Source: Rhodospirillales bacterium
GTDB lineage: Bacteria; Pseudomonadota; Alphaproteobacteria; Micavibrionales; Micavibrionaceae
Length of the DNA stretch: 64,000 nucleotides
Direction of reading: 5' to 3'
NCBI GenBank assembly: GCA_020638365.1
Contig: JACKIQ010000003.1
Coordinates: 1 to 64,000, forward strand
Under the pieces are notes generated by a model. The model was not told the origin of the DNA. It worked only from the letters and a program-made list of their open reading frames with translations, and did not search any database. Below are positions 17,493-25,998 of the stretch, piece by piece. Position numbers and translations under genes: made by a program. Numbering within the stretch: the stretch's first letter is position 1; the number at the start of each line of letters is the position of its first letter.

Positions 17493-17502
17493 ATTCGTGC
17501 TT

Positions 17503-17532
17503 TTGACCTGTCTCATTTTTTCGGGTTATATA
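17503..17532 (+). promoter_or_regulatory. Probable promoter of the exported DotI-like gene
   Basis: TTGACC at 17503-17508 is followed after 17-18 bases by TTATATA (17526-17532), about 35 bases before the chosen start. Confidence 0.5.
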
Positions 17533-17566
17533 GATCACTTTTTTGTTCTTATCAGGTTTTGAGCTT

Positions 17567-18259
17567 ATGAAACCCTCTTATTTTGCCTTACTCTTGGTCT
17601 TTTTACTTGGCGGTCTTTTTATCGGAAAGGCACACGCTTTTCTTGAGTATAGACGTGACATTCCCCTCCCTGAAGATACTGAAAGCAACAGTGTTTGGGG
17701 TTTGCTTGGCGATCATATCGTCAAGGCCAGCGAACGCGATAACGACGATGATACGTCTGAACCTGTGTCCGTGGACGATAAGACGTATGAAATAGATAAC
17801 CGGCGCATCCGGGGTGGCTTTGTTACTTCTGCGCCGCTTGACGAGCCTCATGTGCCGGCTACACAGCTACGGTCATGGGCAGCGCTGGTTGTATCCGATG
17901 TTATGACTTTCGGTTTTCATGATTACAGGACCCGTCTTTCAGGCGCGGAGGATTACTTTACCGAGAAAGGGTGGGAAAATTTCTCGGACGCATTAGGCCG
18001 GGCGCGGATTATTGAAATGGTTGAGGCCAACCAGCAGGTCGTTACGGCGGCCCCCAAGGGTGTGCCCGTTATTGAAGCACGCAGTATTGTAAACGGTAAG
18101 TATCAATGGACTGTTCAGGTTCCGCTAGTCGTCACATATCAAGCAGGGGCGCGTGTGCAAAGCACTAACCTGTTAGTGACCCTGGTTATTATCCGCAGCG
18201 ATTCCCCTGCTCATCCTGACGGTATGGCGATCAGACAGTGGGTTGCCGTTCCCCGGTAA
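17567..18259 (+). CDS. Exported DotI/IcmL-like protein (second copy)
   Basis: A 230-residue protein whose C-terminal half is plainly DotI/IcmL: WAALVVSDVMTFGFHDYRTR, RARIIEMVEANQQVVTAAPK, VQVPLVVTYQAG and a final QWVAVPR, all matched in dotI at 25999-26736. The N-terminus differs: instead of a cytoplasmic tail plus membrane anchor it has a signal-peptide-like start (MKPSYFALLLVFLLGGLFIG, then KAHA) and an acidic linker. The ATG at 17567 is chosen because it begins this signal; a TTG 24 bases upstream would add eight residues. In Legionella a DotI paralogue, DotJ, forms hetero-oligomers with DotI; this gene could play that part from the periplasm. It converges on the five-paralog operon. Confidence 0.85.
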   Translation: MKPSYFALLLVFLLGGLFIGKAHAFLEYRRDIPLPEDTESNSVWGLLGDHIVKASERDNDDDTSEPVSVDDKTYEIDNRRIRGGFVTSAPLDEPHVPATQLRSWAALVVSDVMTFGFHDYRTRLSGAEDYFTEKGWENFSDALGRARIIEMVEANQQVVTAAPKGVPVIEARSIVNGKYQWTVQVPLVVTYQAGARVQSTNLLVTLVIIRSDSPAHPDGMAIRQWVAVPR

Positions 18260-18300
18260 TGCGGAAAATCCCTGCCTGACCTTTTATGAAGTTCCGATAA

Positions 18301-20103
18301 TTATTCCAAGGTCGGCTGTTCGTCCTGAATGGCCTTGAAGATCTGGACCGAAAGGTTTTCGACATGCGGTTTGAGGCTTTGCTCAACCAGAAGAGACGTC
18401 AGCATTTCACGGCGCAGCGATGAATCGAAGCGATCGCGCATATTCATAAGCGCAATGGCGTCAATAGCCGCGCCTATACGATCTACGTTCACAGGCTTAT
18501 CGTACAGGTTCGTAAAGAAGTGAGGGCTCTGGAAGACTTTTTTGGAAAGAACTTCCATCTGCGCGAAATAGCTGGGGCGTTCACCCAGATATGCATGGAT
18601 TTCCGGGTCCGTCAGACCGCCGAGTTCCCTTAAGAACGCTTTCATGAAGGTCCAGCCAGTATCCTCGGCATAGTTCACGACCGGGGGCGGCACAATATTC
18701 GGCGGCCATGCGCCGACAGCAGGGGTTGCCAGTCCCGGCGGGGCGCTGGTTTTCATGCCAATGATATTGACGTAGCTGTTCTGGGCGGCGGCTATGGTGG
18801 CGGCATAGGACCGGGAGTTGTAGTGGCTGAGGTCGCTTTCGCCAACATCTTCGTATTCGATGGTTTCGAACACGTCAGGGAAGTAAAGGTTGTTCGCCAA
18901 GGCGAAGACGTCTTCCTCGTCATTTGTAATTGTATTATCAGCAAAGTTGGCGTCCAAAGTCAGCTTGCTGTCAACCGTGCGGTAGAAGTCGATATCCTTG
19001 TTGAAACGGTCCTTCAACGGGTTTCCTGCCCCCAGAGCAACCGTCGTCGGACACATCAGATCCAAGCTGTTGTTGTTGTCGTGCGGGTCGCAGTATTTGG
19101 TGGTAAACTGAGCGATTCGTGTGGGAAATTCGCTGCTCGGGCCTTCGGCAGACGAGTCCGGGTCCGTTCCAAGCATCTGGTTCAAAAGAGCGCGGTTGAG
19201 GGCACGCATATCAAGCTCAAAGGCCCTTTCGGTATGCGCCAGACTTTTAACGAAGGTCCCGAAACGGCAGATTTGTTCACTGGGATGGTAGTCCTTGTGA
19301 GCGCGGGCCATAAGTTCCTGCATTTTCCTCTGCGATTCCAACTGGAATTTTGCATCGAAAAACGCACCAACGATCATGGCCTGCTGCATCATGACCGCCG
19401 AAAGCTGTTCGGTCATCATCGCCAGAGCCCTTGTCCAGCGGGACTGAACCGCGCCGAGGCTGGAGCCGGACGGGTCTCCGAAAAATACTTCCACGACACC
19501 GTCTTCACGAGGGAGTATGTCGTTTTCCAAATCGTGACCGCGAAAAGCCAATTTCAGAAGATTTCTGTTTTTGTCATCCAAACGATCGAACAGCTTTTCT
19601 CCCGCAAAGCCGCCGGTCCAATCCGCCTTGCTCTTTGTCGTCTGCTGCCCATCGGAAAGAAGGATGTCCGAAAACTGGTCCAGTCCAGCGCCGGCGTAAC
19701 CTACATGTCCCGAGGCGTTGTCGATTTTAAGAAGCAGATTCAGCGGATCAGAGGCTTCTCCCTTCGCCTGTTTCTGCAGATTTTCGATTTTAAGGTTATA
19801 GGTCAGTTTTGATTCAGGGTTTTCATCCAGATAGCGCGTGGCGTCAAGCGTGAGGCGCCCCTTATCGTCCATGTCCTTCCGGCCTTTTTCTACAATCTGG
19901 CCGTCCTGAAAGAGTTCGTATGTCAGGCTGGAACCGGGTTCAAAGCTGCTCAGGCTGATATGCGTCCCCTGAAGGGATTGCTCTGTCCCGCCAGTACTCA
20001 TGCCCCAAACGGCAGAGAGCGCCAGACCGGCGCAAGCCGCCAGTACCAGTAATTTTCTCCTTCCTTTAGGGCCTTTCAACGTCATGGCCTTCCTCCTAAA
20101 CAA
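18301..20103 (-). CDS. Tandem paralog 1 (last of five): exported protein of unknown family, with extra N-terminal domain
   Basis: A 600-residue member of the five-gene paralog family, last in the leftward operon. It has a hydrophobic N-terminus (about residues 17-35) and, unlike the others, about 150 additional residues (roughly 40-210) rich in strand-like segments (SLTYELFQDGQIVEKG, LTYNLKIENL). The family core then begins with LAMMTEQLSAVMMQQAMIVG and FQLESQR, HKDYHPS near residue 268, CRFGT, the Cys pair in YCDPHDNNNSLDLMC, DEEDVFALANNLY, and a C-terminal block with PSYFAQMEVLSKKVF and LYDKPVNVDR. It also has a Pro-rich insertion near residue 470. I recognise no known domain. Context suggests a component or cargo of the type IVB system. 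Confidence 0.8.
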   Translation of the reverse strand: MFRRKAMTLKGPKGRRKLLVLAACAGLALSAVWGMSTGGTEQSLQGTHISLSSFEPGSSLTYELFQDGQIVEKGRKDMDDKGRLTLDATRYLDENPESKLTYNLKIENLQKQAKGEASDPLNLLLKIDNASGHVGYAGAGLDQFSDILLSDGQQTTKSKADWTGGFAGEKLFDRLDDKNRNLLKLAFRGHDLENDILPREDGVVEVFFGDPSGSSLGAVQSRWTRALAMMTEQLSAVMMQQAMIVGAFFDAKFQLESQRKMQELMARAHKDYHPSEQICRFGTFVKSLAHTERAFELDMRALNRALLNQMLGTDPDSSAEGPSSEFPTRIAQFTTKYCDPHDNNNSLDLMCPTTVALGAGNPLKDRFNKDIDFYRTVDSKLTLDANFADNTITNDEEDVFALANNLYFPDVFETIEYEDVGESDLSHYNSRSYAATIAAAQNSYVNIIGMKTSAPPGLATPAVGAWPPNIVPPPVVNYAEDTGWTFMKAFLRELGGLTDPEIHAYLGERPSYFAQMEVLSKKVFQSPHFFTNLYDKPVNVDRIGAAIDAIALMNMRDRFDSSLRREMLTSLLVEQSLKPHVENLSVQIFKAIQDEQPTLE

Positions 20104-20121
20104 GTGCAGTTCTACGGGACC

Positions 20122-21450
20122 CTACTGTTTGCCCGTGTCTACAGAATCTATTGCATCTTCAATCTCGTCCTGAAGCTCTTCCACGGCCAATTCCAAGAGG
20201 ATAGACAGTGATGCCTCGGTTCGCAGATAGCTTTTGAGCATATCAAACTTCTGAATCAAGCCGATTGCCTGAATCGCCGCGCCTTTTCGCTCGACGTTGG
20301 CAGGCTTGTCGTAAAGATTTGTATAAAATCTCGGGTCCTGATACGCCTTCTTGGTCAGAATTTCCATTTGGGCCTCGTAGCTGGGGTTGTTCCCCAGCAG
20401 CGCCGTGGCATCCGCAGCCGGCAGGCCGAGTTGCTGGAGAAACGCTTCCATAAACGCTCGTGAACCTGCGGTGCCTTCCACTTTCATTCCGACAATCGCG
20501 TTAAAGCTGTTTTCCGCGACACTCTGCTGGGCTACACGGGAGCGCATATCAATATACGCCTGTTGTGCGCCCGTTACCTGACGGGCCGGGTTGTTTCTCA
20601 GTGAAAACGGATCGGGACGGTGATATGTATCAAAACCATACAGGTTGCTTGCCATGGCAAAAATTTCTTCCTCCTGCGGCGTGGCGGCGCCTGCATTCGT
20701 CAAGTTCACGGTCAGTGTGTAAGGGTGCATAACCGTGCGCGGGAAATCAATGTCCTTGTTGTAGCGCTCACGTCCCGCCGCGGTCGTGGGTGTCGTACAT
20801 AGCAAGTCAAGAGAATCGTTGTTATCACGTCGATCGCAGAAATTGCCGCGGAACTGGTCAATTCGGTTTACCAGATCCGACCGATCGCCTCCAAAAGCGG
20901 CCACGTTCGCGTTTCCAAGCTGGCGGTCCTGCGAACGCTGGCTTAGCACAAGCATTGCAAGCTCTCCCCTTCTCTCCGATGCGGCAAGACTTTTAATCCT
21001 CGTGCCAAATTCGCACATTTCTATGCTCGGGTGGTAATCCTTATGGGCGCGGGCCATCAATTGCTGGAAAAGGCGCTGGGTTTCAAGCTGCTCCTGCGCA
21101 TCCAGGAACATGCCCAGAATCGTCATTTGCTGCATGGCCACGGCGCTGAGCTGCTCGGCCATGGCCATCATTGCCGGTAACAGGTTCTGTTGCCAGAACT
21201 CCCAGTCCATGAAGAAAATATGGTGAAAAAACAACTCGATGAAGATATGGAGGTTGATGTTGATCCAGTTCTCAATCCACATCGTGATGTCATCGGGGAG
21301 GAGAACGTCTGTCAGACAGCTACAACACGCCACGCAACAGATCGCCGCTTCCGCGCGCTTAACCGTAAAGGGCGCGGTAATGAGGAAAATGGTGAACAGG
21401 ATCACCAAGGTCGGCTTTTTCAAAGATCTGTTTATCTTCGCCAAGAACAT
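20122..21450 (-). CDS. Tandem paralog 2: exported Cys-rich protein of unknown family
   Basis: A 442-residue family member with a signal peptide (hydrophobic residues ~13-28, cleavage likely after KRAEA) directly followed by a Cys cluster (CCVACCSC). An amphipathic or hydrophobic segment (WININLHIFIELFFHHIFF) precedes the core, which has MAEQLSAVAMQQMTILGMFL, HKDYHPS near residue 134, CEFGT, FCDRRDNNDSLDLLC, DIDFPRTV, PSYEAQMEILTKKAY and LYDKPANVERK. It lies 2 bases after paralog 3 and 18 before paralog 1, so translation is probably coupled. It is most similar to paralog 3. Unknown function; the Cys content fits a periplasmic or surface location with disulfides. Confidence 0.8.
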   Translation of the reverse strand: MFLAKINRSLKKPTLVILFTIFLITAPFTVKRAEAAICCVACCSCLTDVLLPDDITMWIENWININLHIFIELFFHHIFFMDWEFWQQNLLPAMMAMAEQLSAVAMQQMTILGMFLDAQEQLETQRLFQQLMARAHKDYHPSIEMCEFGTRIKSLAASERRGELAMLVLSQRSQDRQLGNANVAAFGGDRSDLVNRIDQFRGNFCDRRDNNDSLDLLCTTPTTAAGRERYNKDIDFPRTVMHPYTLTVNLTNAGAATPQEEEIFAMASNLYGFDTYHRPDPFSLRNNPARQVTGAQQAYIDMRSRVAQQSVAENSFNAIVGMKVEGTAGSRAFMEAFLQQLGLPAADATALLGNNPSYEAQMEILTKKAYQDPRFYTNLYDKPANVERKGAAIQAIGLIQKFDMLKSYLRTEASLSILLELAVEELQDEIEDAIDSVDTGKQ

Positions 21451-21452
21451 AA

Positions 21453-22835
21453 TTAACGGTCCGTTGTGTTCGCAATTTTAATCTGGTCTTCAATTTCCCT
21501 TTGAAGCTCAATTACCGAAACTTCGAGCAAAACAGAGAATGTCGCCTCGTTCCGCAGGAAACTCTTAAACAAGTCAAACTTCTGCATCATCTTTATCGCC
21601 TGCAACGTCACTAGCTTTCGATCCACGTTGGCCGGCGTGTCGTAAAGGTCGGTGAAAAAATCCGGGTTCTGATAGACTTTCTTCGTCAAGAGTTCCATCT
21701 GTGCGTAGTAGCTTGGATTCTCCCCTATCAGAGGCAGAACCTCCGCCGCGGGAACCCCGAGTTCCGTCAAGACCGGCTCAAGAAAGATGCGGGCGTTCAT
21801 CGGTACAACATTTCCTCCCGAATCAGTTGCCGTGCTTCCGTGAGCTTTCATGCCAGCTATAGCGTTAAAGCTGTTTTGCGCTACGTTGCGCTTCGCAACG
21901 ATGGAGCGTAAATCCAGATATGCTTCCTGCATCTCGTTCAGAGGCTCCTGCGCCTGTTTATTGGCCAAGAGCCTAGCCGGAGGACGCGGATACACCGAGT
22001 GGGCGAACAAATTACTGTCGAGCGCGAAGACATCCTCTTCTTCAATATCATCTATGACCGGCGGACCGGCAGCCGTAATAGCCGTATTCGTAAGATCCAG
22101 CCTGATCGTCCACGGCGAGTCCATGACGGTAAAGTAGTCGATATCCCGATCGAGCTGGCGACGCTGGGCAGCGGACAGTCCTCCCCATGCAAGAGCCGTA
22201 CATGTCGCGGAAAGCGTATTGTTTCTGTCTTTTTCACTGCAATATTTCGCACGGAACTGGAGCAAGCGGTTATCTATGTCGATATCCGTTCCGTACGTCG
22301 CAGACGTTCCCGAATGACCAAGCTGGCGATCCAAGGCTCTCTGGCTTAGAATCACCGTGTTGACTTCGGCCTTGCGCTCGGTCCGAGCCAAGCTCTTGAT
22401 CCTCGTGCCGAACTCGCAAATTCCAATGCTCGGCACGTAGTCCTTGTGGGCGCGGGCCTGAAGAACCTGCAAGAGCTGCTGCGTTTCCATCTGCTGCCTC
22501 GCATCGAAGAAGGTTCCGATCGCCATGGTCTGCTGCATAGCTACGGCCGTAAACTGCTCGGCGGCCAGCATCATTGCCGGCAGAATGCTCTGCTCCCACA
22601 TTTCGTGGACAATAAAGCGCTCGAGCCTCAGGAACTCGTCATTCAGCTTCTGGTTAAAGTCGTCCTCAGCCTCCTGCCAGACGAAGGGGTCTATGAGGTT
22701 AAGGAGCACGTCACATATACAGCACGCCCGCGCAGGCGCAACAGGATAAGACAGCGTAGACAAGCCAAAGAAACCTGCCACGAGCAGGGTCTGAAGTTTT
22801 TTGACCAGTCCTCTTTTTTGACGCTCTTTTTTCAT
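21453..22835 (-). CDS. Tandem paralog 3: exported Cys-rich protein of unknown family
   Basis: A 460-residue family member. The signal peptide (LLVAGFFGLSTLSYPVAPARA) is followed immediately by CCICD, then a charged helical segment, then the core: AEQFTAVAMQQTMAIGTFFD, HKDYVPS near residue 128 (Val instead of His), CEFGT, LDRQLG, YCSEKDRNNTLSATC, DIDYF, EEDVFALDSNLF, GMKAHG, PSYYAQMELLTKKVY and LYDTPANVDRK. It is 19 bases downstream of paralog 4 and 2 bases upstream of paralog 2. No enzyme motif is visible; the conserved C-terminal half looks mostly helical. Confidence 0.8.
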   Translation of the reverse strand: MKKERQKRGLVKKLQTLLVAGFFGLSTLSYPVAPARACCICDVLLNLIDPFVWQEAEDDFNQKLNDEFLRLERFIVHEMWEQSILPAMMLAAEQFTAVAMQQTMAIGTFFDARQQMETQQLLQVLQARAHKDYVPSIGICEFGTRIKSLARTERKAEVNTVILSQRALDRQLGHSGTSATYGTDIDIDNRLLQFRAKYCSEKDRNNTLSATCTALAWGGLSAAQRRQLDRDIDYFTVMDSPWTIRLDLTNTAITAAGPPVIDDIEEEDVFALDSNLFAHSVYPRPPARLLANKQAQEPLNEMQEAYLDLRSIVAKRNVAQNSFNAIAGMKAHGSTATDSGGNVVPMNARIFLEPVLTELGVPAAEVLPLIGENPSYYAQMELLTKKVYQNPDFFTDLYDTPANVDRKLVTLQAIKMMQKFDLFKSFLRNEATFSVLLEVSVIELQREIEDQIKIANTTDR

Positions 22836-22854
22836 ATCGCCCTTCGCACCAATT

Positions 22855-24306
22855 TTAATCCTGTGCGCGTTTCGTGTTCACAATTTTGCTTTTCAGAGTC
22901 CTGAACTCTTCGCGAGAATTAGTCGCGAGAAGGACAGAGAGAAGCATTTCCTGCCTTAGTTCACTTTCAAAAATAATCCGGTCGAGCATCAGGTCTATGG
23001 CTTTCATGGCCACGCTCTTCCTCGCCACGTTTGCAGGCTTGTCGTATAAACCGGAGTAGAAATCCGGGTTCTGATAGATTTTCTTTGCCAGCACTTCGAG
23101 CTGGGCCATATAGCTCGGGTTTTCGCCGATAATAGTATAAATCTCCGCGTCCGGTACGGAAGCGGGCATAAGCTCTCGGAAGGCCGCGGCAAGAAACGTG
23201 CGCGTCAAGGGCGGAGGGGCAACCGTATCAGACGTACCTGCGGACTTCATACCGACGATTGTCGCGAAAGTATTGTATGCGACGCTTCGTTTCGCCGCTA
23301 TGCTTCGCAGCAGAAGGTAAAGCTTTTGTCCGGCAACCTTGGTCGTGTCTATGCGCGCCAGTCCGCGCGAGAGTACCGTATTCCCGTAAAGGTTGCTTGC
23401 CATGGCCATAATGTCTTCGTCGTCGGTGGTCATCGCGGGCGGGAAGTCGGCATAATTCAAATTCAAGCTGCGGCGGTATTCAATCAAACGCGTGTAATCT
23501 ATGTCGATATTCTTACGTTCGGGGTTTGTCGCCCCGGTCGTGCCCGCTCCGCCCGGTCCGTCATGGTCACAAGCCATGTCAAGGCCGGACCCCGCAGTAC
23601 GCCAATCATTATCCTTCGGATCGCAGTATGTTCTAACGAACTGGTTCCAGCGGTCGGCCTTGTCTCTCTGAACGCCTTGCGCGCCGCTGATGTTGTCGTT
23701 GGCAAGCTGGCGGTCCATCATCTTGTCGGAAAGAACGCGCTTGTTAAAATTGCCGCGCGCCTCAGAAGCGGCAAGGCCGCGGGCGGCAGTTCCCATCCAG
23801 CAAATTTCCTCGCTCGGGTGATAATCCTTGTGCGCTTCCGCGTGCAGCTGCCAGAAGAGGCGCTGCGTTTCCAACTGGTGCTTCGCATCAAGCATCGCGC
23901 CCAGAATTTCCATCTGGTACATGCCGATTGCCGAAAGGTATTCCGTCATTTCCGCAAGGCCGACAACCCAGAAATCCTCGAAAAAGTCCTCAACAACCCA
24001 GTTTTCTTCGCTGTTGATGTGGTCCTCTATGTTTTCTTCGATAATCGCCTCGAAAATCTCCCCGATAATTTCGGCGATGATGGGAACCAGAATACAGTCG
24101 AGAATACCGCAGGCCCAGCACGGAACACTCACACAAAAAGCATCGGCCTGCTTGCTTCGCATGGTCAGGGTCGCACCGACCAGGACGGAGATCATAGCCA
24201 CAACCAGGACGGCCTTTTTAACGCCGACGGACAAAAGCCCCTTTCGCGCTGCCGCTTTCTCAGCCGCGGCCTTCGATGATATCGGCGTTTTATCCGAATC
24301 CATCAT
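22855..24306 (-). CDS. Tandem paralog 4: exported Cys-rich protein of unknown family
   Basis: A 483-residue family member with an unusually long N-region (about 30 residues, Ala/Lys-rich) before the hydrophobic signal (AVLVVAMISVLVGATL, cleavage possibly after QADA). A Cys cluster follows (CVSVPCWACGILDC), then an acidic helical stretch rich in Glu and Ile. Core: MTEYLSAIGMYQMEILGAML, HKDYHPS near residue 158, CWMGT, DRQLAN, YCDPKDND with a Gly-rich insertion and LDMACDHDG, DIDYTRLIEY, MASNLYGN, GMKSAG, PSYMAQLEVLAKKIY and LYDKPANVARK. It pairs with paralog 5 as a subgroup: both share the CDHD insertion and the DYTRLIE segment. Its ATG overlaps the end of paralog 5 by four bases. Confidence 0.8.
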   Translation of the reverse strand: MMDSDKTPISSKAAAEKAAARKGLLSVGVKKAVLVVAMISVLVGATLTMRSKQADAFCVSVPCWACGILDCILVPIIAEIIGEIFEAIIEENIEDHINSEENWVVEDFFEDFWVVGLAEMTEYLSAIGMYQMEILGAMLDAKHQLETQRLFWQLHAEAHKDYHPSEEICWMGTAARGLAASEARGNFNKRVLSDKMMDRQLANDNISGAQGVQRDKADRWNQFVRTYCDPKDNDWRTAGSGLDMACDHDGPGGAGTTGATNPERKNIDIDYTRLIEYRRSLNLNYADFPPAMTTDDEDIMAMASNLYGNTVLSRGLARIDTTKVAGQKLYLLLRSIAAKRSVAYNTFATIVGMKSAGTSDTVAPPPLTRTFLAAAFRELMPASVPDAEIYTIIGENPSYMAQLEVLAKKIYQNPDFYSGLYDKPANVARKSVAMKAIDLMLDRIIFESELRQEMLLSVLLATNSREEFRTLKSKIVNTKRAQD

Positions 24307-25733
24307 TGGTTCCTTGCTCCCGTAGCATTAACCAGTTGCTTGTTGGCATTCCGGAAAGGCGCCCTGAGCTTGCTTGAGAGCAGAACAGAAATCACCATCT
24401 CCTTACGAATCTGGCTTTCATAAATCGCCCGATCCAACATCAGTTCAATCGCCTGCATGGCCACGTACTTACGCTTGACGTTTGCCGGCGTGTCGTAGAG
24501 GTTCGCGTAAAAATCCGGATTCTGGTACAGCTTTTTCGACATAATCTCCAGTTGCGAGTAATAGCTGGGCTCTTCGCCCATCAACTCGTAAATTTCGGCA
24601 TCCGGCGCTCCATTCGGCATCAGCTCCTTGAATATCGCGCCCAAATATTGGCGAGTCTGACCAAGGGGAATCAGCGCCGCACCCGTGCCCTGAGACTTAA
24701 GGCCGACAATCGAATCAAAGCTGTACTGCGCGACACTCCGTTTCGCCGCCACGCTACGAAGAGCAAGATAAAGTTTCCGACCGTTCACGGATTCAAGCTT
24801 GAGGCGCGACAAATCCCGTGTCAGAACCTGATGACCGAAAAGATTGCGGGACATGGCCGTGACGTCTTCCTCGTCGTCCGTTCGCGCCGCAACAGAAAAA
24901 TCAACTTCGAGGGTACGCGGCTCCTCTATCAGGCGCGTGTAATCCAGATCCAGATTCGTACGCCAAGGATTCACAGCACCCTTTGCCCCGCCGCCTGGGA
25001 AATTGGCGTCATGATCACAGGCAAATTCAAGCCCCGTCAACTGTCCATAGGATGGACCGGGGGAAGGCAGTGCACTTGGAAAGTTCCAGTTATTGTCATG
25101 CGTATCACAGTACGTATCCACGAACTGCGCCCAGCGGCCCCGCAGATCCTGCTCCACGTTTACGGCCGCGCTTTGATTCGCATTTCCCAACTGACGGGCA
25201 AGGCCCGAGGCCGAGAGCGCTATGGCATTGTGCTTAGACCTGCGTTCCGAGTGCGCCATACTGCGAACATTCGTGCCGAACCAGCAAAAGTCATCCGAGG
25301 GCCTGTAGTCCTTATGCGCTTCCGCCTGCAACTGCTGGAAGAGGCGCATGGTATCCATCTGGATGTCCGCGTCCATAAAGGCGCCGATTATATTCATCTG
25401 CTGCATGGCGACGGCGTTCATCTGCGTGGTCATGTCTGCCATGGCCGGCACGATTTCATCCTCGAACAGCTCTTCGATCAACCAGTCCTGATAAGCCTCG
25501 AGGTCATCGTCGAATTCATCCTTGGTATTTTCCTCAAGGTCATCGTGGAAAGTCTGAAGGGAGTTACTGGCTGAGTTACAATCAACAGAAGAACACGAAT
25601 TCGCCACGCAGCCGCATGGGGGTGACGCGGCAAAAGCCCTTGTCGGCAGGACGAATCCTCCCAATCCTCCCACCATGACCGCCAAAGCGCCCATCAATAT
25701 AGTTCGACGAATTTTGGACTGTGTTTTTATCAT
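24303..25733 (-). CDS. Tandem paralog 5 (first of five): exported Cys-rich protein of unknown family
   Basis: A 476-residue protein, promoter-proximal gene of the five-gene operon. It has a signal peptide (cleavage after about TRAFA), a Cys cluster (CGCVANSCSSVDC), an acidic linker (DDLEENTKDEFDDDLEAYQD) and the core: MTTQMNAVAMQQMNIIGAFM, HKDYRPS near residue 139, CWFGT, YCDTHDNNW, LEFACDHD, DLDYTRLIEE, MSRNLFGH, GLKSQG, PSYYSQLEIMSKKLY and LYDTPANVKRK. It is divergent from dotI across 265 bases, so the two operons share a regulatory region. I do not recognise the family. Shared motifs in all five copies show that duplication, not chance, created the array. Confidence 0.8.
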   Translation of the reverse strand: MIKTQSKIRRTILMGALAVMVGGLGGFVLPTRAFAASPPCGCVANSCSSVDCNSASNSLQTFHDDLEENTKDEFDDDLEAYQDWLIEELFEDEIVPAMADMTTQMNAVAMQQMNIIGAFMDADIQMDTMRLFQQLQAEAHKDYRPSDDFCWFGTNVRSMAHSERRSKHNAIALSASGLARQLGNANQSAAVNVEQDLRGRWAQFVDTYCDTHDNNWNFPSALPSPGPSYGQLTGLEFACDHDANFPGGGAKGAVNPWRTNLDLDYTRLIEEPRTLEVDFSVAARTDDEEDVTAMSRNLFGHQVLTRDLSRLKLESVNGRKLYLALRSVAAKRSVAQYSFDSIVGLKSQGTGAALIPLGQTRQYLGAIFKELMPNGAPDAEIYELMGEEPSYYSQLEIMSKKLYQNPDFYANLYDTPANVKRKYVAMQAIELMLDRAIYESQIRKEMVISVLLSSKLRAPFRNANKQLVNATGARNQ

Positions 25734-25938
25734 AATCGTCCGTTAACGCACCCTTAAGACAATTATTTTTACCATATCCTCTTGCATATTCCCAAACGCC
25801 TTATGCACGAACAGGCAAAATCAACGCCATTCCGAAAAAAATATTTCCGGGATTCCAAGCTATACTATCACACGCGCTTTCGTAAAGGCACGTTTTTTAC
25901 GTACAGGGCACCAAATTTCATTTAATAGATTATCGGGA

Positions 25939-25966
25939 TTGATTTTTTGAATTAAAAAAAGATAAT
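25939..25966 (+). promoter_or_regulatory. Probable promoter of the dotI-dotH-dotG operon
   Basis: TTGATT at 25939-25944 and GATAAT at 25961-25966 are 16 bases apart, 32 bases before the dotI ATG, within the 265-base region shared with the divergent five-paralog operon. Confidence 0.5.
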
Positions 25967-25998
25967 GAAGCTGAAAACAATACTCAAGAAGATATCTC

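Noticed and set aside
24552..25574. Rightward 340-residue ORF opposite paralog 5 (similar ones opposite paralogs 1 and 4)
   Set aside because: Antisense to genes supported by signal peptides and conserved motifs; they arise in parallel because the sense genes are paralogous.
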